DNA from: a virus
Length of the DNA: 64,000 nt
IMG/VR virus record: IMGVR_UViG_3300025697_000013
Coordinates: 22,904-86,903 of that record
Direction: 5' to 3' (one strand)
Shown: in pieces, positions 32,646-42,964 of the stretch
How the letters are laid out: every line of letters begins with the position of its first letter
Position numbering within the stretch: position 1 is the first letter of the stretch
Notes under the pieces: generated by a model
What the model saw: the letters and a program-made list of their open reading frames with translations, nothing else
Told to the model about the DNA's origin: nothing
The model's database searches: none
Program-made: the position numbers and the translations under genes

Positions 32646-35396
32646 CTACTCCGCACCGAGGGGTTCTTGCTCAAGGTTCCGCATGCGACCACTCCTGTCG
32701 ATGGATGCACTGACCCTGGCCAGCTCTTCCTCGCCCACCTTGATGACGATCTCTGATTTGCCAATCTCCAGCCCCTTGGCTTCAGCCTGCGCATCGAGAA
32801 GTTCGACCAGGCGCGCCATCGCAGGATCGGCTCTCATCGCAGTTACGGTGCTCGCGAATTCGGCCCCCTGTTCCTTGGTGGTTTTTATCGAACCCTCGGG
32901 GCCATACTTCCCCATATATACGTCCTTCCACCAGTTGTACTCGGGCGTGCTCTCGATCGCCCGGTTGGCCTTCGCCCACTCCACCAGTTCGTCGGGGAGG
33001 TAACTGGCGGGCATCTTCATGATGATCCCGGCCACGACCTTGGAAATCTTGTCGATGGCAGCCTTGAAGACCCTGGCCACCTCCTGGCCGAAGCTGACGA
33101 TCGGCTCGATCACCCACTCCTGCAACCACTCGTACATCTTCTTGAACGCCGCGGGCAGGGTCTCGTCGAAGAATTTTGCGACCCCTGGGAAGTCCTTCCA
33201 GATGGCGTCCTTCAACTTCTTGAAGTAGTTGATCACGCCCTTGACGAACCCGATGACGCCCTCGATCCCAGCGGCCACCGTGTCGAAGGCAATGGCGATG
33301 CCCTTCACAGCGACCCCCACGACCTTCCCAAGGAAGCTTGCCAGGCCGCTGAGGGTTTCCTTGAGGCTTCCTGTCCCACCAAGCAGGCTGTCAAAGATCC
33401 CGACCACGCCCTCCACCGCACCCCAGATATGTCCGAACCCACTCACCAGATCATCGATCGGGCTCCCCATGCCCTCAAAGACAGAGGCCATCCCATTGAA
33501 AATCTGCTCGACCAGGCCCCACATGAACGCAGCGGAATCGGCGATGAAGTTGAACGCCTTCCCCACCGTCTCCATGATCGTCTTGCCGAAGCTCTTCCAG
33601 GACGCGCTACTGCTGGTGACGGCGCCGCGCCCACCCACCAGGGCAGTGAACACCCGCTCGACGGCATCCAGCACTCCACCGAAAGCATTCCCGAAAGCGA
33701 CCAGCGAAGGCCTTGCCGCTTCCCACGCCGAGGCCATCCCCTCCATCGCCCCATCCCACATAGCACGGAAGCGAGTGGCCAGCATCCCCACGCCGATCAC
33801 AAACTGCTTGATCCCGGCATTCTCTGCCTTGCCCAGCTCCTCCCGAATGGCCCCAGAGAACCCTCCCTGTGTGAAGAGCTGCACCAGCCCGTCCCAGGCC
33901 AGGCGCACCCGGCCCACAACGCCGTCGATCCAATCGGCGAAGCCACCGAGGTTTTCCTCGTACGCTTTCTTGATCAGGAGTGCAGCCCCGACCACGACGG
34001 CGATCGGAGCAGCGATCCGCAGGAGGGAACCCGCAGTCACGAGAGCCACTGCACGGAGCGCACCAAGCCCACGCAGGAGCAGCGGGATCGCGCCGGAGAG
34101 GAAGATCATGGCGCCCCCAGCAACCATGGTCACACCGGCGATCCGGATGAAGTTGGCGATGCCTGCCTTGGTCGAATCAGGCAACGCCTGCCAGCTCTCG
34201 ATCATCCGGTTGATCACTTTGATGAAGCCCTCGACAGCGGGCCGGAGCGCCAGAGCCATGTCCTGGCCCACCACCGTGGTGAAGGTCTGCACCGACCCCC
34301 TGGCCAGGGTCATCTGCCCCTCGAAGGTGTCCAGGAGACGGTCCTTGAATTCGGCCGCTGTGTCCCCGGCATTCGTCAACTCCTCGCGCAAGAACTTGAT
34401 GGCCTCAACTCCCTTGAGGATCTGCTTCGTTCCATCGGGAAGGACCTTCGTCGCTGTCGCACGGGCAATCGCGCTGAAAGCCATGAGGCCACGAGCACCG
34501 AAGGCGCGGGCCACGACAGCGTTCCGTTCCTCATCCGTCGAGGCAGCCAGCTTCACATTCAGATCCTGCATCACGTCCACGAGGCTCCGGATCTTCTTCG
34601 TCTGCTTGTCGTAGATGTCAACGCCCTTTCCCGTCACCGCGTTCTGCGCATTCTGGTCCGAGGCCAGCCGTCGAGTCGCCTCCCGGTACGCGGTCGAGGC
34701 AGAGGATGCGTCGATGTTCATGTTCCGGAGTTGGCCCACGACCAGGAGGGTGTCCTCGATGCTCTGCCCGAACAGACCACCCGCAGCCGCTGCCTTCGCC
34801 AACCCGACGGAGAAGTCCCTGGCCTGGAAGTTGGTGAGTTGAGTCACGCGCAACAACTTGTCGGTGACGATCGCCGCGTCCCCGGCTGCCAGGCCATACG
34901 CATTCAGGGTACCGACCACGGCCTCCGCTGCCTGCGCCACCCCGAGCTGGCCGAGAGAACCGGCAGCCAGATCCAGGACGGGGATCAAGGTCTCCGTCGC
35001 CTGGGCTGCCGACTGCCCGGCGGTCGCCAGGGAGGTGAGTCCCTCCACCGCCTCCTTCGGCGAGAACTGCGTGGCGATACCCGCTTTGATCGCAGTGTCC
35101 TCGAGCGACTTCAACTCCAAGGTAGTAGCGCGGGTCACGGCCCCGACCGCGGCGAGCCCCTGCTCGAACTCACCTGCAGCCTTGGCCAGCTTGAACTGCG
35201 CCCCGAGGAGCAGGCCCCCCGCTGCCATACCAGCGAGGCCAGTTCCCATCGCAGTCATATTTCGAGTGAAGGATGCTCGGGTCTTGTCGACGTCTGTCCG
35301 GAGGCCAGTGAAGTCGTTCCGGAGGCCCTTGACATGGCCGCTGGCGAGGTTCTTGGCGGTAAACAGGAAGCCGAGTCCCATGTTGTTTAGCGCCAC
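32646..35396 (-). CDS. Tape measure protein
   Basis: 916 aa. N-terminal coiled region, then the PhageMin_Tail domain (about residues 75-330: [37 protein letters not shown]), and several hydrophobic stretches (about 410-480) suited to membrane passage. Sets the tail length; at about 0.15 nm per residue it implies a tail near 135 nm (inference). Downstream of the frameshift chaperone as expected. Confidence 0.93.
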   Translation of the reverse strand: MALNNMGLGFLFTAKNLASGHVKGLRNDFTGLRTDVDKTRASFTRNMTAMGTGLAGMAAGGLLLGAQFKLAKAAGEFEQGLAAVGAVTRATTLELKSLEDTAIKAGIATQFSPKEAVEGLTSLATAGQSAAQATETLIPVLDLAAGSLGQLGVAQAAEAVVGTLNAYGLAAGDAAIVTDKLLRVTQLTNFQARDFSVGLAKAAAAGGLFGQSIEDTLLVVGQLRNMNIDASSASTAYREATRRLASDQNAQNAVTGKGVDIYDKQTKKIRSLVDVMQDLNVKLAASTDEERNAVVARAFGARGLMAFSAIARATATKVLPDGTKQILKGVEAIKFLREELTNAGDTAAEFKDRLLDTFEGQMTLARGSVQTFTTVVGQDMALALRPAVEGFIKVINRMIESWQALPDSTKAGIANFIRIAGVTMVAGGAMIFLSGAIPLLLRGLGALRAVALVTAGSLLRIAAPIAVVVGAALLIKKAYEENLGGFADWIDGVVGRVRLAWDGLVQLFTQGGFSGAIREELGKAENAGIKQFVIGVGMLATRFRAMWDGAMEGMASAWEAARPSLVAFGNAFGGVLDAVERVFTALVGGRGAVTSSSASWKSFGKTIMETVGKAFNFIADSAAFMWGLVEQIFNGMASVFEGMGSPIDDLVSGFGHIWGAVEGVVGIFDSLLGGTGSLKETLSGLASFLGKVVGVAVKGIAIAFDTVAAGIEGVIGFVKGVINYFKKLKDAIWKDFPGVAKFFDETLPAAFKKMYEWLQEWVIEPIVSFGQEVARVFKAAIDKISKVVAGIIMKMPASYLPDELVEWAKANRAIESTPEYNWWKDVYMGKYGPEGSIKTTKEQGAEFASTVTAMRADPAMARLVELLDAQAEAKGLEIGKSEIVIKVGEEELARVSASIDRSGRMRNLEQEPLGAE

Positions 35397-35412
35397 GTTG
35401 ACCTCCTACTTC

Positions 35413-35619
35413 CTACTCCAACTCCTTCTTCTCCGCCTGGCGCTGCGTCTCGATCAGACCGATGTAGACATCAGCCTCGTCCGCGGCCAGATCCATGGCC
35501 CACTCCGGCGTGGCTGATAGGCCCTGCCCGCCGTAGCAAATCCACAGGAGTCTAAAGAGCTTCCACCGGACACCCTGCCCGGTGATCGGGAAGAGGCGCT
35601 CTACGGGGTACTGAGCGGC
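35413..35619 (-). CDS. -1 frameshift extension of tail assembly chaperone
   Basis: 68-residue extension read after a -1 slip on the seven-G run (minus strand; 35619-35625). It runs from [13 protein letters not shown] to KKELE and ends 17 nt before the tape measure ATG. No good start codon of its own opens the frame. Together with the first 295 codons of the upstream gene it would give a 363-aa long form. This position and design are standard for lambda G/GT-like and T4-like chaperone pairs. Confidence 0.8.
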   Translation of the reverse strand, partial: AAQYPVERLFPITGQGVRWKLFRLLWICYGGQGLSATPEWAMDLAADEADVYIGLIETQRQAEKKELE

Positions 35620-36503
35620 CCCCCCTCCGTCTCCGTCTTCGGTTCTGGCACCTGGGCCTCCTCGGCCGGAGGGGCCTCCTGGATCTGTGACTCCCCCTCG
35701 TCGAGGTCGTCTACGACCTTCCTCCTCCCTGAGCGCGGAGAGAAGAAAGTCCGATCGAAAGGGAGTTCACGCTCAATGATGTTCCGGCATTTCGCGCAGA
35801 CCACTTCGATGGTCGTCTCCACGCCGCAGTCGTGCTCCTCCATCTCGGCCCGGAGCCAGTCCGCCTCGTCGCTGTCCAAGTCCTGGATCCAGCTCACGAT
35901 CTGCGACGGCTTCTTCCCCTCCACCTCGACGATCCGCATCATCAGGTTCAGGGTCGCCTGCCGGGTCGAGAACCTCGTTTGCTTCTCCAGCATGTCCCGC
36001 TCGATCTGACCGATCGGGAGGCTGTAGACCACCTTGGTTTCCGTCGATGGCAGGACGCACTCAAAGCGGTTACCTGCCTCGAACTTCGCACGGTCCTCCG
36101 CAGCCAAGGCCCGGACAGGCCGCGCCAGGAGGTCGATAGTCCACGGGATCTGCGTTCGGCATGTGGCGCTGGTGCACCGCACATCGAAGTCGTAGCTCTC
36201 GCCATCGGTGAAGCTCGTGACCCGCAGCATCAGCAGAGCGTAGTACCGATCGCCCTGGAGGATCTTCGTCCAGTCGACCACGACACCACTGCCACGCTCG
36301 AGGTGCCGGTACGGGCCCGGGTCGACCACCTGGACCGTGCAAGCCCCAAGGACCTCGTCCAGGGCCACACCGAGACGATGCGCCTCAACGTCGGCTAGGA
36401 TGTCCTCCTCGCGGACCTTCATCTTGCGCAGCACGACCACCATCCCGGAGGGGCAATCGATCTGCCTGGTCTTTGGTTTGATGACGGGTTTGGCTGCTGA
36501 CAT
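35601..36503 (-). CDS. Tail assembly chaperone (T4_baseplate family), short form
   Basis: 300 aa. Recognised by IDCPSGMVVVLRKMKVREEDIL, a zinc-like Cys set (RCTSATCRTQIPW; CGVETTIEVVCAKC) and the ELPFDRTFF ending of T4 baseplate-type chaperones. The acidic tail reads into a G7 slippery run at 35619-35625, where a -1 slip would add 68 residues. ATG 36503 has GGAGG 6 nt upstream. It binds the tape measure during tail assembly. Confidence 0.8.
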   Translation of the reverse strand: MSAAKPVIKPKTRQIDCPSGMVVVLRKMKVREEDILADVEAHRLGVALDEVLGACTVQVVDPGPYRHLERGSGVVVDWTKILQGDRYYALLMLRVTSFTDGESYDFDVRCTSATCRTQIPWTIDLLARPVRALAAEDRAKFEAGNRFECVLPSTETKVVYSLPIGQIERDMLEKQTRFSTRQATLNLMMRIVEVEGKKPSQIVSWIQDLDSDEADWLRAEMEEHDCGVETTIEVVCAKCRNIIERELPFDRTFFSPRSGRRKVVDDLDEGESQIQEAPPAEEAQVPEPKTETEGGPLSTP

Positions 36504-36596
36504 CTCTACCTCCACACGCTTTGGTGTTCTCTACCTGGACTCCACCGCGCCAATGCACGGGGTATCTCTACCTGGGGGGCCCGAAGGCCAAGGGCT

Positions 36597-37046
36597 CTAA
36601 TCGAGCCATTCGGGATAGCGGAACTTCAGGGTCAGAGCTTCCATGCGGACTTCGCTGGACTTGTTGTCCCACTTGCCGCTGGACCAGTCCGCCACCTGGC
36701 ACTCCTTGAGCACGAACTCTTCCTCGCGCTCATCGTCGTAGCCGAGCTGGACGATGGTGGCGGTGAAGGTGTCGGTGGAGCCCTTCCGGGACGCGGAGTT
36801 TGCGGACCGCTTGAACAGGTTCCACATATCCCTGTTCTCGGACGCACCTTTCGTCAGGGTGACGTCAGCGAACTTCACGCCCGCCGGGACATCCTCGGGG
36901 GTAAGCTCCCCACCCTCGAGGTACTCGGCGAACTCCTTGGTCCCCTTGATCTCGCCGCAGTCGGTGAAGCGAGATGACTCGACTCCGTCGATCTCGACGA
37001 GGAACTTCATCTCGAGGTAGCGATTGCGCGGCTTGCCAGTTGCCAT
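36597..37046 (-). CDS. Tail tube protein (T4 gp19-like)
   Basis: 149 aa. Pattern of the T4 gp19/tube family: NRYLEMKFLVEIDGVESSRFTDC, then GVKFADVTLTKGASENRDMWNLF and a C-terminal EVRMEALTLKFRYPEW. Forms the rigid inner tube on which the sheath assembles. It lies between sheath and chaperone, the normal order. Confidence 0.92.
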   Translation of the reverse strand: MATGKPRNRYLEMKFLVEIDGVESSRFTDCGEIKGTKEFAEYLEGGELTPEDVPAGVKFADVTLTKGASENRDMWNLFKRSANSASRKGSTDTFTATIVQLGYDDEREEEFVLKECQVADWSSGKWDNKSSEVRMEALTLKFRYPEWLD

Positions 37047-37070
37047 GTCGTTCCTCCTCGCTCGCAGGCG

Positions 37071-39341
37071 TTAGCCGACGAGCATCTGCTCGTACTCCTG
37101 GATGACCCAGTCGATGGCGCTCGCCGAGTTGAAGCCCGTGCGTCCCCGGAGCTTCCCGGCCTTCTTGACAGCCGTGGTATTGAGCGCCGTCCCGAAGTCG
37201 ACGTAGAACGCCTGCTCCGGATCGTCCGAATCGAACGCTCCGAGGCCCGTCTGCGTCTCGAGGTACTTCTCGACCAGGTTCCGTGCATCCGAACGAGTCC
37301 GGTCCGATGGCCGCTTGTGCCGGAAGACGTCGAGGCCAGCGTCGATGATCTTCTCCATCCGAGCGGTCCCACGCCGCTGCGCGATGGTGACCCAGTTCCC
37401 GTCCCCCTTCAGGTTCCGGTGGCCGTCCAGGAAGATCTGCCCACCCTCCTTCTGCCAGATCGGATTGACCCGGCGCGGGTAGACGATGTCCCGAGCGGTT
37501 TCCTTGAGGCTCTCGGCGGTCTCACGGTTCGCCAGGATCTCCAGCCCGGTGGCTCCCTTGAAGTAGGCCAGCTCTTCGCCAGCGGGCTCATCGTAGATCC
37601 CGCCCTCGCGGTGCGCGTCCACCCGGGCCATGATCCCGGCGACGGAGGAGGCCGGGTCCACCAGGATGTTGTCGGTGTCCCCGTAGATCGCCTTGTCTGG
37701 GTTGGCGATCTGGATCCGGGGCCAGGTGATGGCTCCCTCCTCCCGGTAGTTCTCAAGGGCTGCGGATACCATGAACGCCGACATCGCCGCTGCGTTGAGA
37801 CCCAGCGGGGTTCCCAGGACCGGGAAGACCTTCCAGCTACGGGCGTCGTGGCAGTAGTCCACCAGGCCCTTCTCCAGGGCAGCGGAGGTCTCGTCCGGGA
37901 TCACCAGGAGGTCGAAGTCGGTGACGGTGTTGAGGGCATGCAGCCCCACCTCGGAGACCACCGAGCCGAGGAAGTCGTTGTCGTCGATCGCGGCGATGGC
38001 GTCGGCGCCACCGGTAAAGTTCGCCGAGGTGATGTTCACCGGGCGGTCCAGGAGGGGGGTGCCCAGGCCCGCGGCCAGGTCGGACGCCACCACCAGATCG
38101 GACCCGCTGGTCTCGTGGGCGAGCTTCGTCACGACGTTGTCGTCGTCGCCCGTCAGCACGATGCAGTTGGGGAAGGTCTCCAGGATCACTCCGCTCACGT
38201 AGACCGTGAGGTCGAAGTACGACGTCGAGCCGTTGCTGGCGTCGGAGACGATCATGTTCATGTTTTCGGAGTCTTCTCCGAAATACTTGGCGGTCAGGAG
38301 GGTGGTATCCGACTGCGCCGTGTCGGAGCCCGAGTGGATGATGCTGTCGAATCCGAACCGGGCCAGGGCCGTGCTGGTCGGGTTGAACTTGAAGGACGCC
38401 GCGACACCTGTGTCGATGGTGGAGATCCTGGCGGTGAGGTTCGTGTTCTGCGTCACAGTGACACCGACGGGGACAGCCTCCTCAAAGGTCGCCTCGGCCA
38501 ACGCCTTGAACTCAACGAAGGTCACCGCGCTCAGGTCGAGCACATTTCCGCTGCCGCTGGCGTCTGCGCCAGTGAGGCCCAGGGTCGTAGCCGCGGTCCC
38601 ACCGGTCACGCGGACGCGGGCCCCGGAACCCTGCTGCCCTGTCTCGAGGGTAAGGTCGTCGATGCCACCGGCCCCCTCGAACGCGTAGGCGTCCTGGATT
38701 TGCGTCTGGATCGCGTCGGCCACGTCCACAGCGGTGGTGTAGGTGGTGGCCCCGTTCCCGGGGATGGTCAGGGTCTGGATCTTTGTGAGATCCGCCCCCA
38801 CGACCACCAGGAGGGTCGTGTCCACAGCGGGGGTCCATGGGTACGGGCTCACTCCAGGAGCGGCGACCACCGCTGCCGAGGTGCCAGCAAAGGTCAGGGT
38901 GTTGTCCAGGTCGGCGTCGACCGATGCAACCAGCGTCTCCCCGTTTTGGACGAACCACGGAGCCTGCCACAGACCGTCGATGACCGCCGCCGACGCCGCC
39001 ACCGCTGCGGTCTTCAGGGTCAGGGTACCCTTCGCTGCGCTGTGGGTTCCGGCCAGGAGGTCGTCGTAGTGGACGGTCCGCATGCAGTAGATCTTCGTGC
39101 CCTCCTGGGCCTCCAGATAGAACTGCCGCGCTGCCAGGATCAGACTGTAGTCAGCGCCGAAGCCGCCATACTTGGCGAGCACCTCCGAGAAGCTGTAGCA
39201 CGCGAAGCCCACACCGATCGGGCCGCGCCCTGCGGTTCCAACCAGGGAAGTCACTCCGGTCTGTCCGCGGTTGCCCATCTTCTTTGCCGCCGCCTTCTCA
39301 AACGCGATTACCTTGCTCGAGAGAAGCATGTTATTGCCCAT
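37071..39341 (-). CDS. Tail sheath protein
   Basis: 756 aa. Sheath family hallmarks: GNRGQTGVTSLVGTAGRGPIG at the N-terminus, long insert domains in the middle (beta-rich, residues 80-470), then the conserved C-terminal core SFKWFPVL-like KVFPVLGTPLG, IRRVNPIW-like YPRRVNPIWQKEGGQIFLDG, and an FYVDFGTAL strand. ATG 39341 has GGAGGGCGCT upstream. Long for a sheath (T4 is about 660), due to the inserted domains. Confidence 0.92.
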   Translation of the reverse strand: MGNNMLLSSKVIAFEKAAAKKMGNRGQTGVTSLVGTAGRGPIGVGFACYSFSEVLAKYGGFGADYSLILAARQFYLEAQEGTKIYCMRTVHYDDLLAGTHSAAKGTLTLKTAAVAASAAVIDGLWQAPWFVQNGETLVASVDADLDNTLTFAGTSAAVVAAPGVSPYPWTPAVDTTLLVVVGADLTKIQTLTIPGNGATTYTTAVDVADAIQTQIQDAYAFEGAGGIDDLTLETGQQGSGARVRVTGGTAATTLGLTGADASGSGNVLDLSAVTFVEFKALAEATFEEAVPVGVTVTQNTNLTARISTIDTGVAASFKFNPTSTALARFGFDSIIHSGSDTAQSDTTLLTAKYFGEDSENMNMIVSDASNGSTSYFDLTVYVSGVILETFPNCIVLTGDDDNVVTKLAHETSGSDLVVASDLAAGLGTPLLDRPVNITSANFTGGADAIAAIDDNDFLGSVVSEVGLHALNTVTDFDLLVIPDETSAALEKGLVDYCHDARSWKVFPVLGTPLGLNAAAMSAFMVSAALENYREEGAITWPRIQIANPDKAIYGDTDNILVDPASSVAGIMARVDAHREGGIYDEPAGEELAYFKGATGLEILANRETAESLKETARDIVYPRRVNPIWQKEGGQIFLDGHRNLKGDGNWVTIAQRRGTARMEKIIDAGLDVFRHKRPSDRTRSDARNLVEKYLETQTGLGAFDSDDPEQAFYVDFGTALNTTAVKKAGKLRGRTGFNSASAIDWVIQEYEQMLVG

Positions 39342-39410
39342 AGCGCCCTCCATCGTTCTGGCGATAACGTATCATTCGATCTCACCGTCCACAAGACCAA
39401 TTTGCAAAAT

Positions 39411-40421
39411 CTAGTCCACCACCAACTTCTGCGCATCGAGATCTGCCACCACTCCGTCGTCACCACCGTCAAGGACGCCGCTGATTACCTGTGGCAGGAA
39501 GCTCTCGATGTCGATCTCACTCACCACCCATGTCTGCCTGAAAAACTGGATATTGCTGTTGCCCCTGGCGCGCCCGAACGTCATCTCAGTGTCAGGGAGG
39601 ATCGGATACACCTTGTCCCCGCGGGTCGCATCATCCGGATCCGCCAGAACAGTAATCGTCCGATTCACCCTGAAGAATCTGGTCACGGCAGCCGGAAGGT
39701 TGAGGAGATGCTTGTCGTTGCTCACGACCCCAACTACCTGGAACCGGAGGTCCACCGTCTCCGGGGTTTCGACCTCGACGCTGCCGTACTCATCGTCCCG
39801 GTCCTCAACATCTCGCTCCTGGGTCATCCCCATCCGATCGAACGGGATCCCCTGGATGCTCAAGCTGATGGCGGGAAGCTCCGAGAGTTGGGTCAGCGCA
39901 GACCCATCGACTTCGTTGTCGTAGTCGGTGTGGACCGAGGTGACAACGTTCCGCATCACCTGCTGTCGCATCTTCTGGACGAGGGCACGCACCACCCGGA
40001 GGACCATACAGTCCTGCTTCAGGTCTGGGTACTCGAAGGAGAAGGCCTCCTCGAGCGTCACTGTCTCGCCGGAGATCGGATCACCGTCCTCATCAATATT
40101 CAGGATCGTGACGTCCACCGCGCCCTTCGTCGCCTTGGTCCGCCGGTCGATCACGTAGCTGGCCGGGATCCCGCCTGGGATTCGACACCAGAGGATCCGG
40201 TCTCCGGGGTCGCCATCCTCGTCATCGATGACCCCGGTGAATTTCCAGTTACATTCGACTCCATCGAAGAGCACACGTACATGCTCCTTCAGGTCCCCTG
40301 CGGGGCCAGTGGCGGGGGGCTCGTGCGGGAGCGCGATGTTCGCACCCTTGATCGTGACGAGGTAGTTCCCGTGGCTCAGTCCGACAGCCGGCGTGATCGA
40401 GGTAATCGTCGGCACTCCCAT
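39411..40421 (-). CDS. Tail-end protein with N-terminal IPT/TIG-like domain
   Basis: 336 aa. Residues 1-110 look like an Ig-like IPT/TIG fold (PTITSITPAVGLSHGNYLVTIKG, VRVLFDGVECNW). The C-terminal part (about 150-336) resembles tail terminator-type proteins (RALVQKMRQQVMRNVVTSVHTDYDNEV; TVDLRFQVVGVVSN). Next to the sheath and tail-completion genes it is the likely terminator. The Ig-like fusion is uncommon there. Confidence 0.55.
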   Translation of the reverse strand: MGVPTITSITPAVGLSHGNYLVTIKGANIALPHEPPATGPAGDLKEHVRVLFDGVECNWKFTGVIDDEDGDPGDRILWCRIPGGIPASYVIDRRTKATKGAVDVTILNIDEDGDPISGETVTLEEAFSFEYPDLKQDCMVLRVVRALVQKMRQQVMRNVVTSVHTDYDNEVDGSALTQLSELPAISLSIQGIPFDRMGMTQERDVEDRDDEYGSVEVETPETVDLRFQVVGVVSNDKHLLNLPAAVTRFFRVNRTITVLADPDDATRGDKVYPILPDTEMTFGRARGNSNIQFFRQTWVVSEIDIESFLPQVISGVLDGGDDGVVADLDAQKLVVD

Positions 40422-41039
40422 CTACGGCCTCCCCGCCACGCCGTTCATCAACCCGGCCACCCTCAGAGCATACCGACGCGAAAGCCCTTTCTTCCACTTT
40501 TCGAATGCAGGACGCAAGAACGGCCGCGCCGGGATATGGTAGACGATGGTAGTCGTGCTTGCCTTGAGGGGGGCAGCAATCAAGCCCTGAATGTACAGTG
40601 CCAAGAAGAGGTTCCGGACCATCGGAGTCACTGGAACGACGATAGTCTCGACACCATACTCCTGCAGCTCGCCGATGTTGGTCAGATCCTTGCCTTCCTC
40701 GTTAACCGCTGACCGCTTGATGCCCACGAAGAAGGCAGGCATCCCGCCGATAATTGAGTGCACCACGCTGATATTGTTGCGGAGGTCCCCGCGCCGCACC
40801 AGGGCTTTCGTCCCACGAAACCGTGCGAGCTTCCGCAGCGCCAACGTGAGAGGACTCAGTGCCAGGATCGAGGACCCACCAGGCGCCTGATTTGTGAGGC
40901 CCTGGACGATCTCCTTTCGGAGTGCATGAGCCTCAATGAGGGTCGCCTGGGTCTGAGCCTTGGCGAGTCGCTCAGGAAATGTAGCCATGGTTCGGACAGC
41001 CCGATCCCAGTCCCCGGTGAGCTTGATCTCACTCGCCAT
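40422..41039 (-). CDS. Tail completion / virion morphogenesis protein (HK97 gp10-like)
   Basis: 205 aa. A long N-terminal helix, LVRRGDLRNNISVVHSIIGG and near the end IPARPFLRPAFEKW are the hallmark of HK97 gp10/Mu gpG-like tail completion proteins. It would sit at the head-tail interface. Starts 1 nt from the neighbouring stop. Confidence 0.7.
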   Translation of the reverse strand: MASEIKLTGDWDRAVRTMATFPERLAKAQTQATLIEAHALRKEIVQGLTNQAPGGSSILALSPLTLALRKLARFRGTKALVRRGDLRNNISVVHSIIGGMPAFFVGIKRSAVNEEGKDLTNIGELQEYGVETIVVPVTPMVRNLFLALYIQGLIAAPLKASTTTIVYHIPARPFLRPAFEKWKKGLSRRYALRVAGLMNGVAGRP

Positions 41040-41524
41040 CAGAGTTGCTCTCCCTGCTTTCTGGAATCGAGGTCCACCTGCCAGAAGTTTAGCCCGTGCT
41101 CAAGCACCGCGGGTCGCACCTCCGTGACGAAGATTTCCAGATTGCCGAAAGACACAGCCGGGCGCCGAAATCGGTCGAGGATTCTGCTCACCCGGTCGTT
41201 GACCATGAGCGTCACCACGCCGGTCGCTGCATCCAGGAGGCCAGCGCGGATCAGGTCCCGACGGTGGATGTAGAGCTTCGTATTCGAATCTGGAGCGTTC
41301 CCGGTGGCCACCTGCCGCAGGGACTCGAAGTCCTGGACCTCGATGGTGGCCTTCACCAGGAAGGCGTCTTTCTCGGGGCGCTTGAGGGTACCCACCTTGT
41401 CGTCGTCATCGTCCACAAAGAGGGGTTCATTGAGGTCCTCGTCGTAGATGTCCACCAACGGATCCTCGGTGACGAGCTGGCGCAGCTCGACCCAGAAGAA
41501 ATGCAGTGGACGTCCGGAGGCCAC
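41039..41524 (-). CDS. Neck/head-completion protein, 161 aa
   Basis: Unrecognised, beta-rich with acidic DDDDDK loop near residue 40. Sits between the gp6-like connector and the tail completion protein, where head-closure (stopper) proteins are encoded. Stop overlaps the next start by a base. Confidence 0.5.
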   Translation of the reverse strand: MASGRPLHFFWVELRQLVTEDPLVDIYDEDLNEPLFVDDDDDKVGTLKRPEKDAFLVKATIEVQDFESLRQVATGNAPDSNTKLYIHRRDLIRAGLLDAATGVVTLMVNDRVSRILDRFRRPAVSFGNLEIFVTEVRPAVLEHGLNFWQVDLDSRKQGEQL

Positions 41525-41526
41525 AG

Positions 41527-42549
41527 CTACACCACGGTCCCGCTGATGGGCCGCACGTACTGAAGCAGGATATCGTCGATCTCTGGATCGCCAGTGATGG
41601 CCCCCGCTCGGCCCCTATAGAATGCTGATCCATGGCTACCCATCCGGTCGCTCTGTGTCCGATGCCGGATCTTCCGATCCTCGACCTCATCGAACACGAG
41701 TTGCTGCGGAGTCTCGCGGATGGCCAGCCTGACCGCTGCCTGGCGTAGCGGCATCGGAAGATGCCCGGGCCCGGGCACGCCCAGGTCGGGATCGGTGTAC
41801 CCGAAAACACCAGTCACCCAGTAGAGGCACGCTGCCAGCCATGTCCCGTCAGGCAGGAGAAGCCCGGGCAAATCCCGGTCATCTCGATCCGCAGCGGACT
41901 GGACACGCAGGTGCCGGTTCATCACCTCGATATCGGCCAGGTCGTAGTCCTCGCCGTCCCTGACGCCCTCGGCGATCAGGCCCTCAGTGATAGCGCCCAG
42001 GCCAATGATCGGATCGGGAAGGATCAGGAAATCTGCGCCGCTTCCGCGGGCCTCCACCTCGAGGCCCACCGAACCGAAACGCTGCCGCCCCGTCACCGAT
42101 CTGATGAAGCCGCCGACCCTCGTGAGGATCGCCTGCAGCCGCTTCTCCGGCAGTTCTGTGGTGTCGAAGCCCTCGTCGCGCAACTCGTAGGGAAGGCAGA
42201 GCCATGGAGTGGGATCCGCCCAAAGCACCGTCGTGACCTCGAAATCCCGCCTGGTCTGGTAGATGGTCCCGCCGCTGTCCACGGCCCACTTCCAGCGAAC
42301 CTCCCATCGGCCAACTTCTGCGTCGCCAGCAATGTCCGCCGTCACGCAGTATCTCCCTGTGGAAATCTTCGTGGCGTCGGTCCAGTCTGTGGTGATGTGT
42401 GCGGGGGCGTCGCCAGTGAGATCCCAGAGTTGGAATTGAATCGAGTCGGCGTCGATCAGGCGACCCGTCTCGGGATGGACGATCCAGAAGTCGAGGATGC
42501 TCTCGTCTGTCCCGATCCCGAGACTACTTCCTTTCTCCACTGCCAACAT
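41527..42549 (-). CDS. Head-tail connector protein (gp6-like), with N-terminal extra domain
   Basis: 340 aa. Residues 1-110 are beta-rich (DFWIVHPETGRLIDADSIQF; GRYCVTADIAGDAEVGRWEV), an Ig-like domain; the rest is helical like adaptor proteins (LPEKRLQAILTRVGGFIRSV; MPLRQAAVRLAIRETPQQ). ATG 42549 has GGAGGGTGACG upstream; an earlier start would overlap the upstream gene more. Confidence 0.55.
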   Translation of the reverse strand: MLAVEKGSSLGIGTDESILDFWIVHPETGRLIDADSIQFQLWDLTGDAPAHITTDWTDATKISTGRYCVTADIAGDAEVGRWEVRWKWAVDSGGTIYQTRRDFEVTTVLWADPTPWLCLPYELRDEGFDTTELPEKRLQAILTRVGGFIRSVTGRQRFGSVGLEVEARGSGADFLILPDPIIGLGAITEGLIAEGVRDGEDYDLADIEVMNRHLRVQSAADRDDRDLPGLLLPDGTWLAACLYWVTGVFGYTDPDLGVPGPGHLPMPLRQAAVRLAIRETPQQLVFDEVEDRKIRHRTQSDRMGSHGSAFYRGRAGAITGDPEIDDILLQYVRPISGTVV

Positions 42550-42964
42550 CGTCACCCTCCGAATCTTCGCTAGCATTGGGGTCGGCTTCGTCGGCAGTCT
42601 GCATCGCCTCGAATTGCTTCACGACCCTCGCAGCCTCCTTGGCCTTGCCAATGTTCTCGGCGGCCAAATGGGCCTGAGCGTTGGCCTCTGCAGCCACCTC
42701 CTGTGCCACACTGAAAACCATGTCGTTCATCATGGCTCGGACGGCACCAAGCACATTGCCTTCGGACTTCTCGAGAGTTGCATCCCAGGCTTTCTGGAGT
42801 CCTTCGAGATTTTTGTCTGCCTCGATTCGAGCCTTGTGCTTCGCAGGCAGGATCCGAACGAACTTCGCCAGAACCTCTGAGGCTCCGCTGTGCTGCACGG
42901 ACATCCGCTGGTACCGTCCGATATCTGCCCGCATGCTTTCAATGAATTTGTCAGTCCCTGCCAT
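42524..42964 (-). CDS. Hypothetical protein, 146 aa
   Basis: Unrecognised all-helical protein (ASEVLAKFVRILPAKHKARI; AVRAMMNDMVFSVAQEVAAE) with an acidic tail. Located in the head-completion block; may be an assembly factor. Confidence 0.55.
   Translation of the reverse strand: MAGTDKFIESMRADIGRYQRMSVQHSGASEVLAKFVRILPAKHKARIEADKNLEGLQKAWDATLEKSEGNVLGAVRAMMNDMVFSVAQEVAAEANAQAHLAAENIGKAKEAARVVKQFEAMQTADEADPNASEDSEGDDVGSGERK

Noticed and set aside
37317-40712. 1131-codon rightward frame opposite sheath and tail genes
   Set aside because: Antisense shadow of high-GC coding DNA; sheath and terminator genes on the minus strand explain the region.
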